Part shown: positions 24,138 through 32,099 of the stretch, piece after piece | How positions within the stretch are numbered: the stretch's first letter is position 1 | Layout: each line of letters opens with the position of its first letter | NCBI RefSeq assembly: GCF_001921215.1 | Contig: NZ_MSIF01000025.1 | Coordinates: 62,001-126,000, forward strand | Length of the DNA: 64,000 nt | Source of the DNA: Actinophytocola xinjiangensis | GTDB taxonomy: Bacteria > Actinomycetota > Actinomycetes > Mycobacteriales > Pseudonocardiaceae | Reading direction: 5' to 3' | The notes under the pieces: model-generated | The model's input: only the letters and a program-made list of their open reading frames with translations | Database searches by the model: none | What the model was told of the DNA's origin: nothing | Translations under genes and position numbers: made by a program

Positions 24138-24455
24138 TTATTTCTCGTAGGTGTAGAAGCAACGAGCCTGGGCATCCTTGGGCGAACGCCAGGTCGACAG
24201 GTACGGGGAGATGAACTCGCTGAGCTTCTCGGAGATCCCGACGAACTCCGGGTGTCCCTTGATGCGGTTGATCGTTTCCTGGCCGGGCTCGGCGGTCTCC
24301 AGCAGCTGGATGTAGACATCGCCGAGCGTCCACAGTGACCGGTGCTCGACGCCGGCGATCCCCGGCAGCTCCGTCGCGTCGGAGTCGGCCCAGATCTGCG
24401 CGACCTTGTCCTGCGAGTCGGGCATGATGCGAGCGACGATGAGTGATCGGTGCAT
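24138..24455 (-). CDS. TcmI-family polyketide cyclase
   Basis: A 105-residue single-domain cyclase of the TcmI family (PF04673), which closes a later ring of polyphenolic polyketides. It begins MHRSLIVARIMPDSQDKVAQ and ends with the family-typical RCFYTYEK. The ATG at 24455 is chosen because it begins at the conserved first strand, with GGAGAAT upstream; an in-frame extension of 23 codons lacks family similarity. It is the first gene of the leftward PKS operon, so its upstream region (24456-24600) must hold the operon promoter. Confidence 0.93.
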   Translation of the reverse strand: MHRSLIVARIMPDSQDKVAQIWADSDATELPGIAGVEHRSLWTLGDVYIQLLETAEPGQETINRIKGHPEFVGISEKLSEFISPYLSTWRSPKDAQARCFYTYEK

Positions 24456-24600
24456 GCCATTCTCCAACTTCGACAGCGCGGGCTTCTTATCGCAAGAATG
24501 CGTGTTCACCGGTCCCAGGGGCATGAGTCGACTGTCCCGGTGGGCTGGGCAGAAGGCCCGGTTCCACCATTTTTCGAGTGCCCGTCGACCGAAACGAACG

Positions 24601-24630
24601 ATGCCGGTCCGAACAATGTCGGACCGGCAT
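24601..24630. terminator. Terminator, 12-bp perfect stem
   Basis: ATGCCGGTCCGA and TCGGACCGGCAT pair perfectly around a 6-base loop. It lies 22 bases past the stop of the leftward MDR gene and should isolate it from the PKS operon promoter. Confidence 0.8.
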
Positions 24631-24652
24631 CAGGGAAATGTCAGCGAGGTGT

Positions 24653-25711
24653 TCAGCGGCAGTCCAGGACGAGCTTTCCGGTGATGCCGCGCTCGGCCCG
24701 GGCGAGCGCCTCTGGCGCCTGGGCCAGCGGCAGCGTGGAGATCTCCCGGGGGGCGATCTTGTCTGCGGCCAGCAGGTTCAGGACCTGCGCCAGGTCCTCG
24801 CGGTAGGCGTGCGGCTGCGACTTCTCCAGCGACCAGGCGTTGTAGAAGCCGGTGCGCCGGCCGTCCGGACGCAGCTTGGGCAGCACCAGCCCGCCGAGGA
24901 AACCGACCGCGCCGATCGCCATGTTGCGCCTGCCGTCACGCAGCACGTCGTTCTGGCCGTAGGCGACCAGCCGCCCGCCCCGGGCCAGCACGCTGTAGGA
25001 CCGCCAGAAGTGCGGCCCGCCGACCGCGTCGAACGCCGCGTCCACGGTGCCGTTGCGGTGGTAGGCGGTGGTGGCGTTGAGCTGGCTGCCCTCGTCGGCG
25101 GTGCCGCGCACGATGTTGGCGAAGTCCTCGTGGCGGTAGTCGATGGCGACCGCGCCGTGACGGCGCAGCAGCGGCAGGTTCGCCGCCGAGGCCGTGCCGA
25201 ACACCGTCACCCCGCCGATGTGCTCGGCGAGCTGCAGGAACGCCAGGCCGACGCCGCCGGACGCGCCGTGCACCAGGATCCGCTGCCCGGAGGTGACCTT
25301 CGCGACCCGGTGCAGCATCTGGTGGGCGATGAAGTAGTTGAGCGACACGGCGGCGACCCCGATCGGGTCGACGCCCTCGGGCACTGGCACGAGGCGCGCG
25401 GCCGGCAGGTTGATGGCGGTCGCGTAGCCGCCGGACACCACCAGCGCCGCCACCCGCTGGCCGACCTCCAGACCGGTCACGCCGGCGCCGAGCGACTCGA
25501 CGACGCCGACCAGGTCACAGCCGGGGGTGTAGGGCGCCTTGGGTCCGCCGGGGACAACGCCCCGCTGGAAGAGCACGTCCCCGTAGGAGACTCCGGCGGC
25601 CTCGACCCGCACCCGCGCGTGACCGGCGGGCGGTGCCTCCAGGTCCGTCTCCCGGACTTCGAGGCAGTCGGTCGGCTGCCGGTTGACGGCGAACACCTGG
25701 GTCGTATGCAT
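24653..25711 (-). CDS. MDR-family NAD(P)H:quinone oxidoreductase-like enzyme
   Basis: A 352-residue zinc-free medium-chain dehydrogenase/reductase. The GroES-like domain is seen in AGVSYGDVLFQRG and PYTPGCDLVGVVESLG, and the nucleotide-binding motif in VHGASGGVGLAFLQLAE. Such enzymes reduce quinones or enones with NADPH. Position next to the PKS operon suggests a tailoring reductase (inference). It is transcribed away from the SnoaL-like gene across 180 bases containing an AT-rich patch (about 25728-25760) unlike its surroundings, probably a shared regulatory region. Confidence 0.9.
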   Translation of the reverse strand: MHTTQVFAVNRQPTDCLEVRETDLEAPPAGHARVRVEAAGVSYGDVLFQRGVVPGGPKAPYTPGCDLVGVVESLGAGVTGLEVGQRVAALVVSGGYATAINLPAARLVPVPEGVDPIGVAAVSLNYFIAHQMLHRVAKVTSGQRILVHGASGGVGLAFLQLAEHIGGVTVFGTASAANLPLLRRHGAVAIDYRHEDFANIVRGTADEGSQLNATTAYHRNGTVDAAFDAVGGPHFWRSYSVLARGGRLVAYGQNDVLRDGRRNMAIGAVGFLGGLVLPKLRPDGRRTGFYNAWSLEKSQPHAYREDLAQVLNLLAADKIAPREISTLPLAQAPEALARAERGITGKLVLDCR

Positions 25712-25891
25712 CTTCGGCCTCCGTCAACGGAATACAGGTATGTCAACTGAACAATTTAATGGAGGTCGGCACCCGGTTGACCCGGGAACTTGTCACCGCG
25801 AAGTCGGGACCGCCGTCGGGTGGCGCCGGGAAAAGCGCGTGTGACGGTGGACTGGACTGTGTATTCGGCTGTTCATGCGCGGAGGTCGTAG

Positions 25892-26371
25892 ATGTCCGAA
25901 GAGAACATCGAACTGGTCCGGTTCGTGACCGAAGAAGGGCTCAACAAGGGGAACCTCGGATTCATCAACGACGTTTTCGCCGACGACTACGAGGTGCACA
26001 CCGCCGGCCTGCAACTGCCGAAGGGGCCGACGGCGTTCAAGATGGCCGTCGAGTTCTGGAAGCGGGCCTTCCCGGACTTCACCTGCGGCATCCAGGAGAT
26101 GTTCGCCGCCGGTGACCTGGTCGGCCTGCGTTTCCGCACCACCGGCACGCACACCGGGCCGCTGATGTGGATGCCGCCCACCCACGGCACGTTCGTCGTC
26201 GAGGGCGTCGACCTGCACCGGGTGCGCGACGGCAAGGTCACCGAGTCGTGGATCAGCGACGACTTCCCGAGGATCCTGTTCGAGCTGGGGATCGTCGAGG
26301 AGCCCAAGCCCCCGGTCGGCGCCGGCGGCCCGCCCCAGGGCGTGGCGATCCCGGAAGCGAAAGCAAGCTGA
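25892..26371 (+). CDS. SnoaL-like ester cyclase/polyketide cyclase family protein
   Basis: A 159-residue SnoaL-fold protein (cone-shaped alpha+beta barrel, related to NTF2). It begins NIELVRFVTEEGLNKGN and contains the block FPDFTCGIQEMFAAGDLV followed by DLHRVRDGKVTESWISDDF, both characteristic. In anthracycline pathways SnoaL closes the last ring by aldol condensation; related small proteins hydroxylate or isomerise. The ATG has GCGGAGG upstream. It is coupled (TGATG) to the dehydrogenase gene and forms a rightward side operon of the PKS region. Confidence 0.88.
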   Translation: MSEENIELVRFVTEEGLNKGNLGFINDVFADDYEVHTAGLQLPKGPTAFKMAVEFWKRAFPDFTCGIQEMFAAGDLVGLRFRTTGTHTGPLMWMPPTHGTFVVEGVDLHRVRDGKVTESWISDDFPRILFELGIVEEPKPPVGAGGPPQGVAIPEAKAS

Positions 26372-27282
26372 TGGCCGCCAAGATCGCGTTCGTCGGCCTC
26401 GGCGCGATGGGCGGGGGCATGGTCTCGCGCCTGCTCGCGTCCGGGGCGAACGTCACGGTCTACAACCGCACCCGCTCCCGGGGCGAGGCCCTGGCCGCCG
26501 AGGGCGCGGTCCTGGCGACGACCCCGGCGGCGGCCGCGCAGGGCGCCGACGTGGTGTTCCTGTCGCTGGCGACCAGCGAGGTCGTCGAGCGGCTGCTGTT
26601 CGGCGAGCACGGCGTGGTCGAGGGCCTGCCGGAGGGCGCGATCGTGGCGGACCTGTCGACCGTGGCGCCCGACTTCGCCGTCGGGTTGCAGAAGCGGCTG
26701 GCCGGCACCGGCCACCGGGCGCTGGACGCGTGCGTGCTCGGCAACGCCCAGCACGCCAAGGACGGCGAACTGCGGTTCATGATCGGCGGCGCGGCCGAGG
26801 ACGTCGCGGCCCTGCGGCCGGCGATCGAGCCGCTGGCCAAGGAGGTCGTGCATCTGGGCCGCGGCGGCATGGGCGCCACGGCCAAGCTGGCGTTGAACCT
26901 GCTGATGGGCGTCCAGATGCAGGCACTGGTCGAGGCGGTCGCGTTCGGCGAGCGGGCCGGCCTGGACCGGGGGACGCTGATCCGGCTGATCGCCGCCGGC
27001 GGGTACAGCAGCCCGATGATGAAGTTCAAGGCCGGGGTGATGGCCAGGCGCGCGTTCGAGAAGCCGGACTTCCGCCTGAAGCTGATGCGCAAGGACCTCG
27101 GCCTGGTCCTCGACGAGACCCAGCGCCTCGGCGTCCCCATGCCGACCACGGCCGCCAGCCACGACTGGCTCACCGCCGCGCAGAACCGCGGCCTCGGCGA
27201 ACACGACGTCGCGGCGCTGCTGGCGTACATGGAGACGGTGTCCGGTCTCGATGACTATCCGTGGCCGGGTGAGGCCGCGTAG
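26371..27282 (+). CDS. NAD(P)-dependent beta-hydroxyacid dehydrogenase-like protein
   Basis: A 303-residue member of the 3-hydroxyisobutyrate dehydrogenase/6-phosphogluconate dehydrogenase-like family. The N-terminal Rossmann motif is VGLGAMGGG (residues 8-16), followed by TVYNRTRSR. The second-domain block MGATAKLALNLLMG carries the expected catalytic Lys. The usual substrate motif DAPVSGG is altered to DACVLGN, so the substrate is probably not a standard hydroxyacid. It overlaps the SnoaL-like gene by one base, implying a common pathway role. Confidence 0.9.
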   Translation: MAAKIAFVGLGAMGGGMVSRLLASGANVTVYNRTRSRGEALAAEGAVLATTPAAAAQGADVVFLSLATSEVVERLLFGEHGVVEGLPEGAIVADLSTVAPDFAVGLQKRLAGTGHRALDACVLGNAQHAKDGELRFMIGGAAEDVAALRPAIEPLAKEVVHLGRGGMGATAKLALNLLMGVQMQALVEAVAFGERAGLDRGTLIRLIAAGGYSSPMMKFKAGVMARRAFEKPDFRLKLMRKDLGLVLDETQRLGVPMPTTAASHDWLTAAQNRGLGEHDVAALLAYMETVSGLDDYPWPGEAA

Positions 27283-27366
27283 TGCCCGCGGGGGCGTCGA
27301 GAAAAAAGTTTGGCCGGTCTCGTATCCAGCGGGGCCGGCCGCTCTCTTTACTCATGGGGGTTACGA

Positions 27367-27402
27367 AGACCGCGCCCGCTTTGGGGAGGGCGGGAGCGGT
27401 CT
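27367..27402 (+). terminator. First of two tandem hairpins
   Basis: AGACCGCGCCCGC pairs with GCGGGAGCGGTCT (one mismatch). It follows the dehydrogenase gene and precedes a stronger hairpin by 20 bases. Confidence 0.5.
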
Positions 27403-27422
27403 CCGGCCTGAGGGGGGAGAGG

Positions 27423-27456
27423 GGCCGTCTTCGTCGGGGGAGTGACGAAGACGGCC
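27423..27456 (+). terminator. Rho-independent-like terminator, 13-bp stem
   Basis: GGCCGTCTTCGTC and GACGAAGACGGCC pair perfectly around an 8-base loop, followed by TTTC. It ends the SnoaL-dehydrogenase transcript and lies just before the sigma-factor gene. Confidence 0.75.
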
Positions 27457-27522
27457 TTTCGTCCGTTCCCGGTGTCGAGTCGCCTGACAACCTTCTGGGG
27501 GGTCCAGAGGGTTGGGGTGGGC

Positions 27523-28041
27523 ATGAGTGTCGTGAACCCGGGGGACACGGTGCCCTCGGCGAAGGTGGTCGTGTCCGATCACGTCAGCTTCGAGCAGTTC
27601 GTGGTGTCCCGGTCGCGGGCGCTGCTGCGGACCGCGTACCTGCTCACCCAGGACCGTCACCTCGCCGAGGACCTGGTGCAGACGTCGCTGGCCAAGTGGT
27701 GGGCGGCCCGCCGTCGGGTGACCGGCGACCCGGAGCCGTACGTGCGCCGGATCATGGTGAACGAGTTCGCGTCGGGCTGGCGGCGTCGCTGGCGCGGAGA
27801 ACGTCCGACCGCCGAACCGCCGGACACCCACGGCCCGGCCATCGAACCGCACACCGACCTGTGGGCCGCGCTGGCCAACCTGCCGCGCCGGCAACGCGCG
27901 GTGATCGTGCTGCGGTTCTTCGACGACCTCACCGAGGCCGACACCGCGAAGACCCTCGGGGTGAGCGTCGGCACCGTCAAGAGCCAGACCGCCAGGGCAC
28001 TGGCCACACTCCGCATCGACCCCCTCCTGAAGGCGGACTGA
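27523..28041 (+). CDS. SigE-family ECF RNA polymerase sigma factor
   Basis: A 172-residue extracytoplasmic-function sigma factor of the actinobacterial SigE (SigE70) family. Region 2 is RTAYLLTQDRHLAEDLVQTS and region 4 is LPRRQRAVIVLRFFDDLTEA through VSVGTVKSQTARAL. The ATG at 27523 is preferred because an earlier in-frame start at 27442 would overlap the terminator hairpin. Upstream, CAACC at 27489 and the following GTCC may be an autoregulatory promoter (weak). The next gene begins one base after its stop and encodes a membrane-anchored partner. Confidence 0.9.
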   Translation: MSVVNPGDTVPSAKVVVSDHVSFEQFVVSRSRALLRTAYLLTQDRHLAEDLVQTSLAKWWAARRRVTGDPEPYVRRIMVNEFASGWRRRWRGERPTAEPPDTHGPAIEPHTDLWAALANLPRRQRAVIVLRFFDDLTEADTAKTLGVSVGTVKSQTARALATLRIDPLLKAD

Positions 28042-28042
28042 C

Positions 28043-29116
28043 ATGAACGTCACCGACCTGCGCACCTCGCTGCGCGACCGAGCCGACACCGTCACCGATC
28101 CCGACCCTGGGGCGCGGGCCACCCAGGTCCAGGCCAGGATCCGCGCCCTGCGCCGGCGCCGGGTCACCGGCGTCGCGGCGCTCACCGTCGGCACCCTGGC
28201 CGTGGTCGGCACCGCCGGGTTCCTGTCGGCCCGCGAACCGGACGGCGCCGAGATCGCCGGCCAGGACCCGGCCGCCACCACGATCACGCACGAGAACTTC
28301 GTGTCCCACAGCGGCGCCTACGACCTGATCGGCGCCACCATGGGCAAGCCGGGTGAGTCGACACTGGAGGTCACGATTCCGGCACCCAAGGGGAAGGTCC
28401 GGATCATGATGGTCTGTTACGGCGACCTGGAAGGCCCCGACCACTGGGTGTCCGGCTACACCGGTGACAGCCGCCCCGACCGCCCGGACAGCAACTGGTG
28501 CGGCGGTGAACCCACCACCCCGGTGGTGCCGGCGTTGACCGGCACGGCACCCGGGCCCTACTCCTACGACCCGGGCCTCACCGCCCAGCCAGAAGGCGAC
28601 CAGCTGACCGTGCACGTCGAGTTGACCCAGGAGGTCGACAAGAACGGCAACCCCATCGAGAACCCGGACGACACGGGCACCTACGTCCCCGTCAGCGACC
28701 CCAACGTGGTCCTGGGCGTCGGCATCTACTCGATCGCTCCCCCGGAGACGACGGTCGCCGGCGCCGAGATCCCGTCCCTGATCGGCCTGGACGGCGAGGA
28801 CTACGCCTACCGGGAACACCGCACGTCTCGGCTGGGGGAACGCGAGCTGACCTGGGAAATCCCGGCGTCGGACACGGTCCGCCACTACGACGTCGTCGCC
28901 AAGGACTCCCGGTCCCCCGGTGTGACGGGCGCCGGCGTGGAAGCGGTCCTCGACGGCACGTCGTGCCGGTTCAACTACGGATTGCCGACTTTCCGCGCCG
29001 GCGGCTGCCTGCTCGACCCCGGCGAACCGCACACGATCACCGTGACGATCCCCGAACAGCAGCCACCGGCCACCGCCGAACTCGGCATCGTCCTGTACGA
29101 GAAGGTCCGGCCGTGA
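28043..29116 (+). CDS. Membrane-anchored protein downstream of sigma factor (putative anti-sigma/partner)
   Basis: A 357-residue protein with a short basic cytoplasmic N-terminus (about 1-40, helical, RAQ/RRRR-rich), one membrane segment (about 41-62) and a large extracytoplasmic part rich in beta-strands. This layout matches the partners usually encoded after SigE-family sigma factors in actinomycetes. No zinc-binding anti-sigma motif (HxxxCxxC) is present, so anti-sigma activity is only inferred from position. The ATG at 28043 lies one base after the sigma-factor stop. Confidence 0.8.
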   Translation: MNVTDLRTSLRDRADTVTDPDPGARATQVQARIRALRRRRVTGVAALTVGTLAVVGTAGFLSAREPDGAEIAGQDPAATTITHENFVSHSGAYDLIGATMGKPGESTLEVTIPAPKGKVRIMMVCYGDLEGPDHWVSGYTGDSRPDRPDSNWCGGEPTTPVVPALTGTAPGPYSYDPGLTAQPEGDQLTVHVELTQEVDKNGNPIENPDDTGTYVPVSDPNVVLGVGIYSIAPPETTVAGAEIPSLIGLDGEDYAYREHRTSRLGERELTWEIPASDTVRHYDVVAKDSRSPGVTGAGVEAVLDGTSCRFNYGLPTFRAGGCLLDPGEPHTITVTIPEQQPPATAELGIVLYEKVRP

Positions 29117-29122
29117 GCGAGC

Positions 29123-29128
29123 TACTGT
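29123..29128 (+). promoter_or_regulatory. -10 box of leaderless gene at 29136
   Basis: TACTGT lies exactly seven bases before the GTG, with no ribosome-binding site, so the transcript probably starts at the start codon. Confidence 0.45.
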
Positions 29129-29135
29129 CGTAGGG

Positions 29136-29528
29136 GTGTTCGCGGAACTGCCTGTCCTGCATGTACCCCGGGTCCTCGCTGTGGTGCCCGAGCGGGTGTG
29201 GACCGACGCCGAGTGGGAGCGCATCAGCGCCGGTGTGCGGTCGACGATGATGGAGGAGCGGTGGAACCTCTACGCGGACGGTGACGTGGTCGTCCTGCAC
29301 CGCAGTTGGACCGGGTTCCGCATCTTCGAGTTGACGTTCTCGCCGGTGCCCGGCGGTGGGCGGAGGATCACCTCGGCGGTGGTCGAGGGTGACGGGGTGC
29401 ACTACCGGGCCCGCGGCGACGAGCACGAGCGGCTGATGGTCGAGATCGTCCTGGACAGTGTCGTGTTCGAGGTGCGTCGCCGGGACCTGTCGGCGGTCTA
29501 CGACGCGTTGCCGTTCGACTACTCGTAG
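29136..29528 (+). CDS. Hypothetical protein (130 aa)
   Basis: A 130-residue cytoplasmic protein of unknown function. The central block RWNLYADGDVVVLHRSWTGF followed by RIFELTF and later YRARGDEHERLMVEIVLDSVVF looks like a compact beta-sheet domain; I recall similar segments alone or attached to ADP-ribosylglycohydrolase-like proteins, but not firmly. It has its own likely leaderless promoter and ends by overlapping the convergent permease gene by ten bases. Confidence 0.72.
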   Translation: MFAELPVLHVPRVLAVVPERVWTDAEWERISAGVRSTMMEERWNLYADGDVVVLHRSWTGFRIFELTFSPVPGGGRRITSAVVEGDGVHYRARGDEHERLMVEIVLDSVVFEVRRRDLSAVYDALPFDYS

Positions 29529-32095
29529 GCGATGGCGGCCAGCACGTTGACCTTCGCCGCCCTGGTGGAGGGGGCGAGGGCGGCGATGAGGCCGGCGGCG
29601 ACGGCGAGGCCGAGGAACACGGCCAGCGACGTCCACGGGACGGCCAGTTCGGCCAGGCCCGCCACCGAGACGAACGCCGCTCCGGCGAGGCCGCCGAACG
29701 CCAGGCCGAGCAGGCCGCCGAACACCGACATCACCAGGGACTCGGCGACGACCATGTGCACCATGTGGGAGCGGCGCATGCCGATCGCGCGCAGCAGACC
29801 CAACTCCCTGGTTCGCTCCAAAATGGACAGTGCCATGGTGTTGATGATGCCCAGGATGCCGATCACCACCGACAGGCCCAGCAGCACGTAGAGCATGATC
29901 TCGGCGATGTCGAACCGGCTGGCCGAGTCGGTCGCCAGCTGGGTCTGGTCGGCGACCGTCACCTCCGGGTTGTCGGCCACCAGCTCGCTCACCGCCGCCT
30001 TCACCGTCGCCACGTCCGCGTCCGGCGCCAGCTCGACGTAGCCCAGCGCCGGCAGCGCCGAGACGAACCGCTCGGTCGCCGCCTCCGGCGTCAGCACCGG
30101 GCCGGTCAGCAGGAAGTTCGGCTCGTAGCTGCCGACGATCCGGTACTCCTGCCAGCCGCCGCGTTGGGTCGCCACGCGGGCGGTGTCGCCGACGGCCCAG
30201 CCCTGCGCGCCCAGCGTGTCGGTGTCGACGACGATCTCGTCGGGGCCCGACAGGCGCAAGGTGCCGTCGACGGTCTTCAGGCCCAGCACCGATTCCAGTG
30301 TGGACAGGTCACCGGCGTTGGCGGGGCTCTGGCCGCCGGGCAGCTCGACGGTGTCAACGTACTGGGCGGTCGCGCCCGCCACGCCCGGCAGACCGGCGGC
30401 CTCCTCGACCACCGACGCCTCGAACGTCGGCATGATCCGGCCGTCGGCGGCGGTCGGCGGACCGCCGGAGCCGCCGCCGGCCCGCGCGCTCACCCCGTCA
30501 CCGGAGATCACCAGGTCGGCGGCGAGGTCGGTGGACACCAGAGCGGACACGTCGCGGCGCAGCGACTCCGCCACCACCCCCACCCCGCCGACCAGACCGA
30601 GGGTGACCACCAGGGTGGCCACGGTGATCGCGGTGCGGCGCGGGTTGCGGGCGGCGTTGAGACGACCGAGCCGGCCGGGTGTCGACCAGCCAAGCAGCCG
30701 GCCGACCACCGGCAGCAGGACCTTGCTGGCCGCCGGGGTGAGCAGCGCCAGGCCGACCAGGCCCAGCACCACCCCACCGCCCAGCGCCGCCCAGCGCAGG
30801 TCGCCGACCACGTCGAGCACGGCGCCGAGGATGCCGGCGACACCGAGCACCGCCGGGACCGCGCCGGCCACGGTGATCCTGGTCAGCGAACGCTGCTCGG
30901 CGGCCGACGCGCGCATCGCCGCGACCGGCGGGACCCGCGACGCGCGCAGCGCCGGGACCAGCGCGGCGACCAGCGTCACCAGCACACCCACACCGAAGGC
31001 CGCCAGCAGGTCGGGCACCGGCACGATCAGCCCGACCGGCAGCTGCGCCCCGCTCTGCGCCTCCATCACCGCCTTCAGGCCGGTCGAGACCGCCACCCCC
31101 AGGCCGATCCCGACGGCCGAGGCGAGCACGCCGACCAGCGCCGCCTCCACCAGCACCGAGCCGACGATCTGCCGTCGCCGCGCACCCAGCGCGGCGACCA
31201 GCGCCAGCTCGCCGGTGCGCTGGGCGACCAGGATGGAGAACGTGTTGAGGATCAGGAAGATCCCGACCAGCAGCGACAGCCCGGAGAACGCCAGCAGCAC
31301 GATCCGCACGATGTCCAGGAACGCCCGCCCGTCGGCCGCGGTCTGCGCCGCCAACTCGTCGCCGGTGCGCACCTGGTAGCCATCGCCCAGCAGGGCGGCG
31401 ATCTCGTCGCGCAGCGTCTCGTTGGGCACGGTGTCCCTGGCGGTCAGCGTCAACGACGAGTACACGCCGGTCTCGCCGAGCATCAGCCGCTGGGCGACCG
31501 GCTCGGTGAACGCGACCTCGGTGCTGCCGCCCATGGTGCCCGTACCGTTGCTGTAGCCGTAGACGCCGACGACCCGGAACGTCGTCCTGGGCTCCAGGGT
31601 CAGCACGTCGATCGTGCCGCCGACCCGGTAGCCGCCCAGCTCGGCCAGCCCGGCGTTGATGGCGACCTCGTCGTCGGCGGTCGGGCCGCGGCCCTCGCGC
31701 AGTTCGACCAGGCCGGTCTCGCCCTGCCAGGCCACCCCCAGCCGGGGCGGGCCCTGCACGGAGATCACCTTGCCGTCGGCGCCGACCGGGCGGGCGCCGT
31801 CGGCCGACACCTCGCCGGTGATCGCGTCGATCCCGGCGACCCCGGCCAACTCCTCCACCACCGACGCCGGGACCGGCGGCGTGAACGTGGTCTCGCCGCC
31901 GACGTTGGGCGCCGAGGACACCGAGACGTCCACATCGGACGTCGTGGTCTCGAAGATCGAGTCGAAGCCGCTGCCGATGGTGGCGGTGGTGACCATCGCG
32001 GCGGACACCGCGGTCACCCCGAGCACCACCGCGAGCCCGGCGAGCATCAGCCGCAGCTTGCGGGCCAGCAGGCCCTTGAGGGTCGCCTTGAGCAT
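29519..32095 (-). CDS. ABC transporter permease, FtsX-like
   Basis: An 858-residue permease with two FtsX modules: an N-terminal membrane segment (about 15-37), a large extracytoplasmic domain, three membrane segments (about 255-400), a second such set, and a closing group near the C-terminus. This is the ten-segment architecture of actinomycete lipid/peptide or antibiotic-stress exporters. It works with the ATPase encoded just upstream, five bases away, and the pair is divergent from a two-component system that probably controls it. Confidence 0.93.
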   Translation of the reverse strand: MLKATLKGLLARKLRLMLAGLAVVLGVTAVSAAMVTTATIGSGFDSIFETTTSDVDVSVSSAPNVGGETTFTPPVPASVVEELAGVAGIDAITGEVSADGARPVGADGKVISVQGPPRLGVAWQGETGLVELREGRGPTADDEVAINAGLAELGGYRVGGTIDVLTLEPRTTFRVVGVYGYSNGTGTMGGSTEVAFTEPVAQRLMLGETGVYSSLTLTARDTVPNETLRDEIAALLGDGYQVRTGDELAAQTAADGRAFLDIVRIVLLAFSGLSLLVGIFLILNTFSILVAQRTGELALVAALGARRRQIVGSVLVEAALVGVLASAVGIGLGVAVSTGLKAVMEAQSGAQLPVGLIVPVPDLLAAFGVGVLVTLVAALVPALRASRVPPVAAMRASAAEQRSLTRITVAGAVPAVLGVAGILGAVLDVVGDLRWAALGGGVVLGLVGLALLTPAASKVLLPVVGRLLGWSTPGRLGRLNAARNPRRTAITVATLVVTLGLVGGVGVVAESLRRDVSALVSTDLAADLVISGDGVSARAGGGSGGPPTAADGRIMPTFEASVVEEAAGLPGVAGATAQYVDTVELPGGQSPANAGDLSTLESVLGLKTVDGTLRLSGPDEIVVDTDTLGAQGWAVGDTARVATQRGGWQEYRIVGSYEPNFLLTGPVLTPEAATERFVSALPALGYVELAPDADVATVKAAVSELVADNPEVTVADQTQLATDSASRFDIAEIMLYVLLGLSVVIGILGIINTMALSILERTRELGLLRAIGMRRSHMVHMVVAESLVMSVFGGLLGLAFGGLAGAAFVSVAGLAELAVPWTSLAVFLGLAVAAGLIAALAPSTRAAKVNVLAAIAYE

Positions 32096-32099
32096 GGTC

